Below, one piece after another: positions 36,173 through 45,121 of a stretch of 64,000 nucleotides of DNA. The DNA comes from Microvirga massiliensis. GTDB taxonomy: Bacteria; Pseudomonadota; Alphaproteobacteria; Rhizobiales; Beijerinckiaceae. Under the pieces are notes generated by a model, which was given only the letters and a program-made list of their open reading frames with translations, was not told where the DNA came from and did no database searches. Location of the stretch: contig NZ_LN811365.1 of assembly GCF_001006805.1 (NCBI RefSeq), forward strand, positions 1-64,000. The letters run 5' to 3'. Position numbers and translations under genes: made by a program. Positions within the stretch are counted from its first letter, which is position 1, and every line of letters begins with the position of its first letter.

Positions 36173-37762
36173 TTACTCCTTGATCTGGAGGAACCGCGAT
36201 GGATAGACGCCGCGCAGGTTCTGATGGAAGCCAATCAACTTCGGCGAGATGAGATTCTTGGTCCCGTAGTGCAGAACCGGGATCCAGGGCTCCTCGCGCA
36301 TGAAGATCTGCTCGGCCTTCAGGAGGATGTCCGCGCGCTTCTTCAGGTCTGTCTCGTTGGCGGCCTGCTTCATGAGGGCGTCGTATTCCTCGTTCTTCCA
36401 CTTCCCGTAGTTGAAGCCCTTGTTGTCGCTCTCGAGCAGGAACAGGAAGTTCTGCGGATCCGAGTAGTCGCCGATCCAGCCATAGCGCGCGATGTCGAAG
36501 TCGCCGCCATCGCGCAGATATGCGAAGTGAGTCTTCGCATCCGTGTTGATGAACGACGTCTCGACACCGATGCGTTTCCACATGTCGGCAATCGCAACCA
36601 CCGTGTTCCGGTTGTTGTCGAGCGTGTTGTAGCGCAGCTCGACCTTCAGCTGCTTGCCGCCTGGCCCGAAGCCGGCCTCCTTGAGGAGTTCCTTCGCCCG
36701 ATCCTCACGCTCGATCGGCGCCATGTCCTTGTATTCGGCGATCGCCGGTGTGCCGTAGTTTCCGATGCCGGGAGGCACGAAGGAATAGGCCGGCTGCATC
36801 GTCTCGCTCCAGATCCGCTCCGCGATGTCCTCGCGGTCGATGACCATGGAGAGCGCCTTGCGCACGCGGACGTCGTTGAACGGCGGCTTCGACGTGTTGA
36901 CCGGCAATGCCCAGACGCCGAGATACGGCCCGAGGACCACCTGGCTGCCGAAGCGGTCCTTGAGCGACTTCATCTGATCGGCCGGAATATCCGGCGTCGA
37001 GTGAAGCTCGCCCGCCTGGAAGCGTCGCGTGGCGGCGGCGAGATCCGAGACCGGATAGAACATCACGACGTCGATCTGGACGTTCTTCGCGTCGTGAAAG
37101 TAGGGGTTCTTGACGACCTTGATGTGCGAGTTGGGAACGAACTCGGCGAGCATGTAGGCGCCGTTCGAGACGAGGTTCCCCGGCTTGACGTAATCCTTGC
37201 CGAATTTTTCGACGCTCGGTGGATGAAGGGGCAGTCCCGTCTGGTGCGTCAGCAATTGAATGAAATATGGGGTCGGGCGTTCCAGACGGATCTCGAGCGT
37301 GTGGTCGTCGACGGCCGTCACGCCGAGCTCCTCGGGTTTGGCCTGACCCTTGTTGATCTTCTCGGCGTTGAGGATCGGATAGAGGATGTTCGCATATTTG
37401 GCGCCGGTTTCCGGCGACATGATCCGGCGATACGCGAAGACAAAGTCCGAGGCTTTGACAGGGTCGCCGTTCGACCATTTCGCATTGGCGCGCAGGGTGA
37501 AGCGGTAAAGCTTCCCGTCGTCCGACATCTCCCACTTTTCAGCCACCCCCGGGACCACCTCGCCCTTGGCGTTGTGAATCACGAGACCTTCGTAGAGGTC
37601 CCGTAAGATGTGTCCCTCCCCGACGGTGGAGGTCTTATGGGCATCGAGCGTTTCCGGCTCGGCATCGTTGCCGCGGTTGTACACGACCTCTGCGGTCGCG
37701 GCACCCATGAGAGCAACTGTCGCCAAGACGGCAAAAGCCGTCCGTTTCAACCAAGACGACAT
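36173..37762 (-). CDS. Oligopeptide-type ABC transporter periplasmic binding protein
   Basis: 529 residues (SBP_bac_5). A signal peptide (LKRTAFAVLATVALMGAATA) precedes EVVYNRGNDAEPETLDAHK, close to OppA/MppA. Further family blocks include LRANAKWSNGDPVKASDFV and VRKALSMVIDREDI. It binds peptides or related ligands for the ABC system. GAGG lies about 9 nt before the ATG. First gene of the operon binding protein-OppB-OppC-ATPase. The location beside purine catabolism genes might hint at a non-peptide ligand, but nothing in the sequence shows this. Confidence 0.92.
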   Translation of the reverse strand: MSSWLKRTAFAVLATVALMGAATAEVVYNRGNDAEPETLDAHKTSTVGEGHILRDLYEGLVIHNAKGEVVPGVAEKWEMSDDGKLYRFTLRANAKWSNGDPVKASDFVFAYRRIMSPETGAKYANILYPILNAEKINKGQAKPEELGVTAVDDHTLEIRLERPTPYFIQLLTHQTGLPLHPPSVEKFGKDYVKPGNLVSNGAYMLAEFVPNSHIKVVKNPYFHDAKNVQIDVVMFYPVSDLAAATRRFQAGELHSTPDIPADQMKSLKDRFGSQVVLGPYLGVWALPVNTSKPPFNDVRVRKALSMVIDREDIAERIWSETMQPAYSFVPPGIGNYGTPAIAEYKDMAPIEREDRAKELLKEAGFGPGGKQLKVELRYNTLDNNRNTVVAIADMWKRIGVETSFINTDAKTHFAYLRDGGDFDIARYGWIGDYSDPQNFLFLLESDNKGFNYGKWKNEEYDALMKQAANETDLKKRADILLKAEQIFMREEPWIPVLHYGTKNLISPKLIGFHQNLRGVYPSRFLQIKE

Positions 37763-37986
37763 GAAAGGCGTCCTCTATTAATCCACTATTCCCAAGCTAG
37801 TGAACGGCTCCGACCCGCTCCGGCGGGCCTTGACCCTTTGTCTTCAGGAAACGCCCCAATGTCCAGTGGGCGCCCGACGTGATCCTGGAGCGGCCGGACT
37901 CGTCCCCGCGTGGGGAACGGTCCGCACCTTGCTCGCCACCAATACCCGTTGCGTCGATGGCCTATACGTAAGTCCCGTCCGAGGGG

Positions 37987-38421
37987 TCAGGCGCCGCTGT
38001 CGAAGACTAGGCCGGCGGCCTCAATCCCCGCAGCCGCGGCGATCTCGTCGTTGTCGGACGTGTCACCCGACACGCCGACGGCGCCGAGGAGCGTTCCCTG
38101 GGCATCCTTGATGAGAACGCCGCCGGGGACCGGGACGAGTTCACCGCCGACCACGTGGCTCACGCTTGCGACGAAGTAGGGGCGATCGATCGCCATCTTG
38201 TGGAGAGCCCGGGAGCCGACACCGAGCGCCAGAGCGCCATAGGCCTTGGCCATCGCGATCTGCGACCGCTTGAGACTGGTGCCATCCTCGGCGAGGAGAC
38301 CGCGCAGCGCCCCGCGGGAATCGTAGACTGCTACGGCCAAGGGCTTGAACGACTTCTCGCGCCCTGCCTTGAGGGTCGCGGTCAGGATCGTCTGGGCCGC
38401 TTCGAGGCTGAGTTCTGGCAT
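37987..38421 (-). CDS. GlcG/HbpS-family heme-binding-like protein
   Basis: 144 residues. The fold family (PF03928) is recognised by LAVAVYDSRGALRGLLAEDG, then AMAKAYGALALGVGSR, then VPVPGGVLIKDAQGTLLGAVGVSGDTSDNDE. Members include the accessory GlcG and the redox/heme sensor HbpS; the biochemical role is often unknown. AAAGGAG lies 9 nt before the ATG at 38421. It is 89 nt downstream of puuD's end on the same strand, so it may be in the puuD transcript, but no link to urate is proven. Confidence 0.82.
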   Translation of the reverse strand: MPELSLEAAQTILTATLKAGREKSFKPLAVAVYDSRGALRGLLAEDGTSLKRSQIAMAKAYGALALGVGSRALHKMAIDRPYFVASVSHVVGGELVPVPGGVLIKDAQGTLLGAVGVSGDTSDNDEIAAAAGIEAAGLVFDSGA

Positions 38422-38510
38422 TGGGCACTTCTCCTTTGGGAAATCTGTGTGACTGTGCTGCTGCATCCTACCCGCGGGGGACGCTCCGTCTCCGTGCGGA
38501 GCCGGTTATC

Positions 38511-39734
38511 TCAGAATGTGTGCCGGATACGATCGCGAGCAGCCAGCCAATCCGCTACGGCGCGGCGCTCCTCGAGCGTCATCCCGGTCAGGTTCCCGGG
38601 TGGCATGGCGTGGGTCAGCACGCTCTGGATCCGGATGGATTCGGCGCGACGGGCGATTTCCTCGGATGTATCTAGCCTGACGCCTTTCGGCGCAGTTGCG
38701 ATACCCGGCCAGACGGGTTCTGCCGCATGGCACATCGAGCATCGGGATTGGACAGCCAGAAGAGCCTCCTCGGTCGGCAGCATCGCCGCCGGAACGGGCG
38801 CAGTGTTCGAGGCGAGGGCGACTGTCGGCCGCCCGATTATGGAAAGATAGATCGCAGCAACGATACAGGCCGCGGCTACGGCCCATGTCCACCAAGGGGA
38901 GCCCTTGTGGGCATGCCTGCTGTTGAAGAAATGGCGGATGACCGCACCCGCAACGACGATCAGCCCGACAATGGCGACCGAGTAGCGGGATGACCACGCA
39001 AGCGGGTAATGGTTCGACAGCATCAGGAAGACGACGGGAAGCGTCAGATAGTTGTTGTGTGTCGACCGCTGCTTTGCTTCCTTTCCGAGCTTCGGATCGG
39101 GCTGCCGGCCCGCGATCAGATCCGCGACGACCTTCCGCTGGTTCGGAATGATGACGACGAACACGCTGGCAGACATCCAGGTGGCGATCATCGCTCCGGT
39201 GTGGAGAAAGGCCGCCCGCGGCGACAGGACCTGCATGAAGCCCCATGCGGCCGCAAGGATCAGAATGAACACAGCCCCCGAAAGCGTGGCATCCCGATTG
39301 CCGAGCGGCGAGCGGCACAGGCCCTCATAGATCAGCCACGCGCCGGTGAGTCCGGAGATCCCGATGGCGGCCACTTGCCAGGGAAGCAGATCCATGGTCT
39401 CGTGGTCGATCGAGTACAGCTCCGCCTGCAGATAGTAGACCCAGACGAGCAGGAAAAATCCCGTCAACCAGGTGCTGTAGCTTTCCCACTTGAACCAGGT
39501 GAGCTCTCGCGGGAGTTCCGGCGGCGCAATGAGGTATTTGCGCATGTTGTAGAAGCCGCCGCCGTGGACCTGCCAGGCCTCGCCGCCGACCCCCTCGGGC
39601 AGGCCCTCACGCCTCCGCAAGCTCAGGTCGAGATGGATAAAATAGAATGAGGAGCCGATCCAGGCGATTGCGGTAACGACATGGGTCCACCGCAGAATCT
39701 GGCCGATCCATTCCGAGATCTGGGGGTCGAGCAT
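38511..39734 (-). CDS. puuD: Membrane urate hydroxylase with C-terminal cytochrome c domain
   Basis: 407 residues. It oxidises urate to 5-hydroxyisourate at the membrane and passes electrons to its own cytochrome c domain. About eight membrane segments of the urate oxidase N family (PF06181): ILRWTHVVTAIAWIGSSFYF at the N-terminus, GGGFYNMRKY, and STHNNYLTLPVVFLMLSNHYP. The C-terminal domain has a CSMCH heme motif (about residue 340) and a candidate Met ligand in HAMPPGNL. The ATG at 39734 follows GAGAGC closely; the longer frame is unlikely. The oppositely oriented uraH and puuE beyond the protease gene carry out the next steps. Confidence 0.92.
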   Translation of the reverse strand: MLDPQISEWIGQILRWTHVVTAIAWIGSSFYFIHLDLSLRRREGLPEGVGGEAWQVHGGGFYNMRKYLIAPPELPRELTWFKWESYSTWLTGFFLLVWVYYLQAELYSIDHETMDLLPWQVAAIGISGLTGAWLIYEGLCRSPLGNRDATLSGAVFILILAAAWGFMQVLSPRAAFLHTGAMIATWMSASVFVVIIPNQRKVVADLIAGRQPDPKLGKEAKQRSTHNNYLTLPVVFLMLSNHYPLAWSSRYSVAIVGLIVVAGAVIRHFFNSRHAHKGSPWWTWAVAAACIVAAIYLSIIGRPTVALASNTAPVPAAMLPTEEALLAVQSRCSMCHAAEPVWPGIATAPKGVRLDTSEEIARRAESIRIQSVLTHAMPPGNLTGMTLEERRAVADWLAARDRIRHTF

Positions 39735-39952
39735 GCTCTCAGTCTGGACGCCGTGAGGCTGGCGGGAAAGGGGGCGGAAGCTGTCTATCGCGGGCGGCCG
39801 GTACACGGTTTTTACATCCGGTTCAACAGAGCCGTCCCAGGCGTCGACAACTCGAGGCAGTCGATCTGTGCGAAGAAGATATCACCCTGGCCCAACCAAG
39901 CTCTATATCGGGCGTTGACGAGGGTGACCCGTCGACAACCCTGGAGCCCGCG

Positions 39953-41062
39953 GTGCGCTACCGCTTCACGAACATCGCTCTCGTCATTGTTCTGATCCTC
40001 CTCACCGCCTTCGTGGCCGAGCCTTACGTGGCGCGCTGGCTCTATTCGCAGGAGCAGCCCCGAGCGATCACCGCGCGCGGTGACCTCGCACCCATCGAAC
40101 AGACGACGATTGGAATATTCGAGCGAATCTCTCCCTCCGTCGTCCACGTCTTTGCACGTCCCGACCCGCGGCGTTTGCTCCAACCGTTTGGTGGTGAAGG
40201 GGGAGGGGGCGTGCAATCAGGTACGGGATTCCTCTGGGACGAAGCCGGGCATGTCGTCACGAACAATCACGTCATCGAGGGCGCGAGTCCCGTCACCGTG
40301 CGGTTTGCATCCGGAGAGGTCGTCCCTGCGGAGATCGTCGGAACCGCGCCGAACTACGATCTCGCGGTCCTGCGTCTCGGGAGAATGCGGGAACCTCCAC
40401 CGCCAGTTCCGATCGGCACCTCCGCGGATCTCAAGGTCGGACAGGAGACCTTTGCGATCGGGAATCCCTTCGGGCTCGACCAGACGCTGACCACCGGCAT
40501 CATCAGCGCCCTGCAGCGCCGCCTGCCCACCAGCGAGGGGCGAGAGATCGCAGATGTGATCCAGACGGACGCGGCCATCAATCCAGGGAACTCCGGCGGG
40601 CCGCTCCTCGATTCGGCAGGCCGCCTGATCGGGGTCAACACGGCGATCTTCTCCCCCTCCGGAGCATTCGCCGGAATCGGGTTCGCGATCCCGGTCGATG
40701 TCGTCAACCGCGTCGTTCCCCAACTCATCCGGAACGGACGCGTCCCGACACCCGGCATCGGGATCATCGCGGGCGAGGAGGCTGCGGCGGCGCAACTCGG
40801 CATTAAAGGCGTCATCGTGGTGCGAGTCGTACCGGGCTCGCCCGCCGAACGAGCCGGCCTGCGCGGGATCGACCCACGCACCGGCGCGCTCGGCGACATC
40901 ATCGTCGGCGTGAACGGAAAGGAGGTGAGCCGCCTCTCCGATCTGACCGCCGCTCTCGAGAAGGCCGATATTGGGAAGCCTGTCGAACTCACTATCGAGC
41001 GCAACGGCCGGACCATGACCACCCAGGTCGACGTCGCCGATATCGGGGAGGCTCGTCGGTGA
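39953..41062 (+). CDS. Membrane-anchored trypsin-like serine protease with PDZ domain (HtrA/DegS type)
   Basis: 369 residues. One N-terminal membrane segment (IALVIVLILLTAFVAEPYVA) anchors it facing the periplasm. The protease domain has the triad His in TNNHVIEG, Asp in NYDLAVLRL and Ser in NPGNSGGPLL. A single PDZ domain ends the protein (VVPGSPAERAGLRG). One PDZ and a membrane anchor resemble DegS-type regulatory proteases, but sigma-E genes are not nearby. The start is GTG at 39953, with GGAG about 10 nt upstream. It lies between the puuD and uraH-puuE arms, divergent from puuD. Confidence 0.9.
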   Translation: MRYRFTNIALVIVLILLTAFVAEPYVARWLYSQEQPRAITARGDLAPIEQTTIGIFERISPSVVHVFARPDPRRLLQPFGGEGGGGVQSGTGFLWDEAGHVVTNNHVIEGASPVTVRFASGEVVPAEIVGTAPNYDLAVLRLGRMREPPPPVPIGTSADLKVGQETFAIGNPFGLDQTLTTGIISALQRRLPTSEGREIADVIQTDAAINPGNSGGPLLDSAGRLIGVNTAIFSPSGAFAGIGFAIPVDVVNRVVPQLIRNGRVPTPGIGIIAGEEAAAAQLGIKGVIVVRVVPGSPAERAGLRGIDPRTGALGDIIVGVNGKEVSRLSDLTAALEKADIGKPVELTIERNGRTMTTQVDVADIGEARR

Positions 41063-41145
41063 AGAGGGGTAGGCTCGAGCTTCCGCGTCGGCCTTGACGG
41101 ATGACGTAACGGCGAGTTCATTCCGGCTCCCTTTCGGAGACCTTG

Positions 41146-41499
41146 ATGGGGCGTCTCTCTACACATGTTCTCGACACGGCGTCGGGCAGACCCGCTGCGG
41201 GCGTGCGCATCGAGCTGTTCCGGCTCGAGGGCGCGCAGCGCGAGCCGCTCCTGACCGCCACGACCAATGCCGACGGGCGCACCGAGGCGCCGCTGCTGGC
41301 GGGTGAGGCGTTCCGGGCCGGCACCTACGAGCTCGTGTTCCACGTCGGGGATTACTTTCGCGCCCGTGCCACCGCGACGGCGGACCCGCCCTTCCTCGAT
41401 CTGGTGCCGCTGCGCGTCGGCCTCGCGGAGCCCGACGGCCACTACCATGTTCCGCTCCTGGTCTCGCCCTGGAGCTATTCCACCTACCGGGGCAGCTGA
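41146..41499 (+). CDS. uraH: 5-hydroxyisourate hydrolase (transthyretin-like)
   Basis: 117 residues. It hydrolyses the PuuD product 5-hydroxyisourate to OHCU. Diagnostic residues: [14 protein letters not shown] at the N-terminus, an Arg in the [12 protein letters not shown] block, and the C-terminal tetrapeptide YRGS. GGAG lies 7 nt before the ATG at 41146. It is followed by puuE on the same strand (53-nt gap). Codons are almost all G/C-ending, unlike the adjoining protease gene, hinting at separate ancestry for uraH-puuE. Confidence 0.95.
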   Translation: MGRLSTHVLDTASGRPAAGVRIELFRLEGAQREPLLTATTNADGRTEAPLLAGEAFRAGTYELVFHVGDYFRARATATADPPFLDLVPLRVGLAEPDGHYHVPLLVSPWSYSTYRGS

Positions 41500-41552
41500 G
41501 ATGCCGGCCCGCCTCCACCCTCACCAGCCCGCTCCAACCCTGATCCCCTGAC

Positions 41553-42992
41553 ATGCCGCATTCCTATCCGCGCGACCTCGTGGGCTATGGCCGCACGCCC
41601 CCGCATCCCCGCTGGCCCGGCGACGCCCGGCTCTGCGTCCAGTTCGTGCTCAACTACGAGGAGGGCGGGGAGAACAGCATCCTGCACGGCGACCGCGCCT
41701 CCGAGGCCTTCCTGTCCGAGATCGTCGGCGCCCAGCCCTGGCCGGGCCAGCGTCACATGAACATGGAGTCGCTCTACGAATACGGCTCCCGCGTCGGCTT
41801 CTGGCGGCTGTGGCGGCTGTTCACGGAGCGCTCGCTGCCCGTCACGGTCTTTGGCGTCGCGAGTGCGCTCCAGCGCAACCCGCACGCCGTGGCGGCCATG
41901 CAGGAAGCCGGCTGGGAGATCGCCAGCCACGGCCTGAAATGGATCGACTACAAGGACTTCTCGTCCGACGAGGAGCGCGCCCATCTCCACGAGGCGATCC
42001 GCCTCCACACCGAGGTCACGGGCGAGCGGCCGCGCGGCTTCTATCTCGGGCGCACCTCCGAGCACACGCTGCGGCTCGTCCAGGAGGAGGGCGGCTTTCT
42101 CTACTCAGCCGATTCCTATGCCGACGAGCTGCCCTACTGGGTCGGTGGGCCCACTGGGCCGCAGCTGATCGTGCCCTACACGTTGGATGCCAACGACATG
42201 CGCTTTGCGACCCCGCAGGGCTTCAACTCAGGCGACCAGTTCTTCGGCTATCTCAAGGACTCGTTCGATCTCCTCTATGCCGAGGGCGAGCGCGCCCCCA
42301 AGCTGCTGTCGGTGGGCCTGCATGGCCGGCTCGTCGGCCGGCCCGGGCGGGCGGCGGCGCTGGCGCGCTTTCTCGATTACGTGCTCGCGCACGAGCGGGT
42401 CTGGGTGGCGCGGCGGATCGACATCGCCCGGCACTGGCTCCGCGAACACCCGCCCGCGGGGCTCAAGCCCAGCACCATGAGCCGGGCGCTGTTCGGGGAG
42501 CTCTTCGGGGACGTGTTCGAGCACTCGCCCTGGCTCGCCGAGCGGGTGCATGCCGCGGGGCTGACGGCGGCGCAGGACTCGGCCGAGGGCCTGCACGCCG
42601 CGCTGGTCGCGGCGCTCGCGGGAGCGACCCGCGCGCAGAAGCTCGAACTCATCCGCGCGCATCCGGATCTCGCGGGGCGGCTGGAACTGCGGGAGCTGAC
42701 GGCGGATTCGCGGGCCGAGCAGAGCGGGGCGGGCCTGGCCGATCTCGATGAGGCGGAACGCGACCGCTTTCTCGCGCTCAACGCGCGTTATCGCGAGCGG
42801 TTCGGGTTTCCGTTCATCCTGGCCGTGCGGGGGCGCGCCAAGGAGGAGATCCTGGCCGCCTTCGAGGCGCGCCTCGCGCACGAGCCCGAGCAGGAATTCG
42901 CCACCGCGCTCGCCGAAATCGCACACATCGCCCGCCTGCGCCTCAACGACAGACTGCCGTCCCTGCCTAGTACCGCTGCCGCGACCGAGTGA
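41553..42992 (+). CDS. puuE: Fusion of PuuE-type allantoinase and OHCU decarboxylase
   Basis: 479 residues. The first part (about 1-310) is a polysaccharide-deacetylase-fold, cofactor-independent allantoinase (PRDLVGYGRTPPHPRWPG, NYEEGGENSILHGD, GWEIASHGLKWIDY). The second part (about 320-470) is an OHCU decarboxylase (LIRAHPDLAGRL, LTADSRAEQSGAGL, RYRERFGFPFILAVRG). The one polypeptide therefore converts OHCU to S-allantoin and then to allantoate. With PuuD and UraH it completes urate to allantoate. The same fusion is known in other Proteobacteria. The gene is much richer in GC than its surroundings (for example 42301-42360 is 50 G/C of 60). Confidence 0.95.
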   Translation: MPHSYPRDLVGYGRTPPHPRWPGDARLCVQFVLNYEEGGENSILHGDRASEAFLSEIVGAQPWPGQRHMNMESLYEYGSRVGFWRLWRLFTERSLPVTVFGVASALQRNPHAVAAMQEAGWEIASHGLKWIDYKDFSSDEERAHLHEAIRLHTEVTGERPRGFYLGRTSEHTLRLVQEEGGFLYSADSYADELPYWVGGPTGPQLIVPYTLDANDMRFATPQGFNSGDQFFGYLKDSFDLLYAEGERAPKLLSVGLHGRLVGRPGRAAALARFLDYVLAHERVWVARRIDIARHWLREHPPAGLKPSTMSRALFGELFGDVFEHSPWLAERVHAAGLTAAQDSAEGLHAALVAALAGATRAQKLELIRAHPDLAGRLELRELTADSRAEQSGAGLADLDEAERDRFLALNARYRERFGFPFILAVRGRAKEEILAAFEARLAHEPEQEFATALAEIAHIARLRLNDRLPSLPSTAAATE

Positions 42993-42999
42993 GGAACTC

Positions 43000-43311
43000 A
43001 TGCCAGCACCAGTAGTCGATCTCGATCGAAACGATGTGAAAGCTGCCCTCGCCTCCGGGAACGGTACGATCATCGATGTTCGCGAGCCCGCCGAATTCGC
43101 GGCCGGCCACATTCCGGGCTCCGTGAACATGCCCCTCTCGGAGTTCGATCCGCATGCCCTGCCGGAAGGCCGTGTCATTCTCTCTTGTGCTGCCGGTATC
43201 CGCTCGGAGCGTGCTGCACTTCTCGCTCAAGCCGCGGGCCGGGACGTCCGCGAACATTACAAGGGCGGCTTCAAGGATTGGATTGGGGCCGGAGAGGTCG
43301 TCGAATGGTGA
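43000..43311 (+). CDS. Single-domain rhodanese-like sulfurtransferase
   Basis: 103 residues. A rhodanese fold with VREPAEFAAGHIPGSVNMPL and the active-site loop CAAGIRSERA, where the Cys carries persulfide sulfur. It starts 7 nt after puuE's stop with GAGGAACTC before the ATG, so it may be co-transcribed, but its base composition is that of the normal background rather than of puuE. The acceptor is unknown. Confidence 0.9.
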   Translation: MPAPVVDLDRNDVKAALASGNGTIIDVREPAEFAAGHIPGSVNMPLSEFDPHALPEGRVILSCAAGIRSERAALLAQAAGRDVREHYKGGFKDWIGAGEVVEW

Positions 43312-43574
43312 GGGCTCGCGAAGCCGTGCGCTGCGAGCTCTTGCTGGCACTGCATCCGGCGGAGTGAGCGGCTCGGGCGTTATTCCGCCTCTCGAACCGG
43401 CCATCCTGCAGGATGGGTCCTTTCCCAGCCGGCCCGGTGCGAAAGCTGGATCCGTTCACCGGAATGTGTCCGCACAAACCTTCGCCGTAGGTTTGAAATT
43501 CGGTTTGCCTGCGCGAGAAAGCTCTGCTGCCGGTCCAGTTTCGCAATCGTCAGTCCAGAGGGAGAGCAAGGTTC

Positions 43575-44006
43575 ATGATTCGTGCGGTGTTGGTAGTGGG
43601 CGCACTGGCTTTGGGCGTCACGTCGGTGGTTGCAGAGGGGAATGTGATCGAGCAGCGTCAGAGCCTCATGAAGGATCTCAGCGCCAAGGCACGGCCGGTG
43701 ACCGCTGCCCTTCGAGGGCAGGCTCCCTTCGATCTCGGACAGGTACAGACGGCGCTTCGGACCTACTCGGAACACGCGAAAGTGCTTCCGACAATGTTTC
43801 CGGAGAACTCGAAGTCCGGCAAGACGGACGCGCTGCCCACAGTCTGGGAGAACAAGTCGGATTTCGAGGCACGCTTCGCGAAGCTCGCCGCCGATGCTCA
43901 GACGGCCCTCGCGACCGTGAAGGACGAGGAGAGTTTCAAGGCCGAGTTTCCGAAGGTCATGAAGAACTGCGGCGGCTGCCACGAAAAGTTCCGGAAACCG
44001 AGCTGA
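43575..44006 (+). CDS. Cytochrome c-prime family protein
   Basis: 143 residues. A signal peptide (MIRAVLVVGALALGVTSVVA) leads to a four-helix-type chain ending in the heme motif CGGCHEKFRKP, at the C-terminus as in cytochrome c-prime. QRQSLMKDLSAKARPV is the typical first helix. Periplasmic; such proteins bind NO or take part in electron transfer. AGGGAGAG precedes the ATG. Gap 43312-43574 to its left shows nothing recognisable. Confidence 0.9.
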   Translation: MIRAVLVVGALALGVTSVVAEGNVIEQRQSLMKDLSAKARPVTAALRGQAPFDLGQVQTALRTYSEHAKVLPTMFPENSKSGKTDALPTVWENKSDFEARFAKLAADAQTALATVKDEESFKAEFPKVMKNCGGCHEKFRKPS

Positions 44007-44137
44007 CAGCCTCGAAAAGGCGCACACGCCTGTCCATTGCCGCCGGGCCGATCGTCACTCCCGTGCGTCGGGCCCGGCCGGCTCCCGAGAGGTAGATCAG
44101 TCGCCTGCCTGTAGCCTTCCGCCTCTTCCCGAGAGAT

Positions 44138-45088
44138 ATGAACCGTTTACGCTCAATTCTCCTGGCGCTTTTGGGACTGGTCATCGCTGGGGCAGCCGTC
44201 TTCTACCTGCTGACCGAACCGGCCCTTTATCGGCTCGTGCGCGGAGAGCAGAGTGTTGCAGGCGACCATGTCGCGAATCTCGAGAACGGACGCCTTCTCT
44301 TCAACGCGGGAGGATGTTCCTCCTGTCACGCGACGCCCGACCAGGATGATCGCACGAGGCTCGGTGGCGGATTGGCCTTGAAGTCGCCATTCGGCACTTT
44401 CCATGTGCCGAACATCTCGCCCCATCCTCGCGACGGCATCGGTGGATGGAGCGTCACGGATTTCGTAAGAGCGATGCGTGAGGGGACGGCGCCCGACGGG
44501 AAGCATCTATATCCGTCTTTTCCATACACGTCCTATCAGCGCATGAGGACAACGGATATCGCGGATCTCTTTGCCTATCTGAAGAGCCTCACGCCGGTCG
44601 AAGGCCGTGTGCGGGATCACGAACTCTCCTTTCCATACAACATCCGCCGCGGCCTCGGCCTCTGGAAACTGGCATTTCTCGATGGCAACGTTTTCAGGCC
44701 GGACCCGAACCGTGACGAACCGTGGAATCGCGGAGCCTATCTCGTAGAGGGGCCGGGACATTGTGCGGAGTGCCATAGTCCACGGAACGCTTTGGGGGCG
44801 ATCATTTCCGAGCGGCGGTTTGCGGGAGCGCGGGAGCCGGACGGAAAGGACTGGGTGCCGAACATCACGCCTCATCCGACTGGGACGGGAGGTTGGACGC
44901 TCGAAGACTTCGAGGTTCTGCTGAAGACGGGCGATACCCCGAACTTCGTCGATGTCGGCGGCCTGATGCGCGCGGTCGTGCGGAACACCGCAGCCCTTCC
45001 GGAATCCGATCGCACGGCGATGGGCGAGTACCTTCTGACGCTGCCTCCGCGCGAGGGACGCCCGCCCGCAGCCACGAATTCGGAGTGA
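44138..45088 (+). CDS. Membrane-anchored diheme cytochrome c
   Basis: 316 residues. An N-terminal membrane segment (ILLALLGLVIAGAAVFYLL) is followed by two cytochrome c domains with heme motifs CSSCH (about residue 60) and CAECH (about residue 210). Each is followed by a NISPHP/NITPHP block with GGWSVTDF/GGWTLEDF, typical of the diheme cytochrome c subunits that accept electrons from alcohol, aldehyde or gluconate dehydrogenases. No such dehydrogenase is adjacent. It might take electrons from PuuD or pair with the cytochrome c-prime, but that is only proximity. GAGAGAT lies before the ATG. Confidence 0.9.
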   Translation: MNRLRSILLALLGLVIAGAAVFYLLTEPALYRLVRGEQSVAGDHVANLENGRLLFNAGGCSSCHATPDQDDRTRLGGGLALKSPFGTFHVPNISPHPRDGIGGWSVTDFVRAMREGTAPDGKHLYPSFPYTSYQRMRTTDIADLFAYLKSLTPVEGRVRDHELSFPYNIRRGLGLWKLAFLDGNVFRPDPNRDEPWNRGAYLVEGPGHCAECHSPRNALGAIISERRFAGAREPDGKDWVPNITPHPTGTGGWTLEDFEVLLKTGDTPNFVDVGGLMRAVVRNTAALPESDRTAMGEYLLTLPPREGRPPAATNSE

Positions 45089-45121
45089 TGCGCAGAACCC
45101 GAGCCGACCGGGAGAACCTGA

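Noticed and set aside
36224-37606. 460-codon plus-strand frame opposite the oligopeptide-binding protein gene
   Set aside because: Antisense shadow of a well-supported gene in high-GC DNA; composition is Arg/Glu/Asp-rich with no domain.
41146-42992. Mobile element carrying uraH-puuE
   Set aside because: No integrase, transposase or flanking direct repeats seen; only the GC shift supports transfer.
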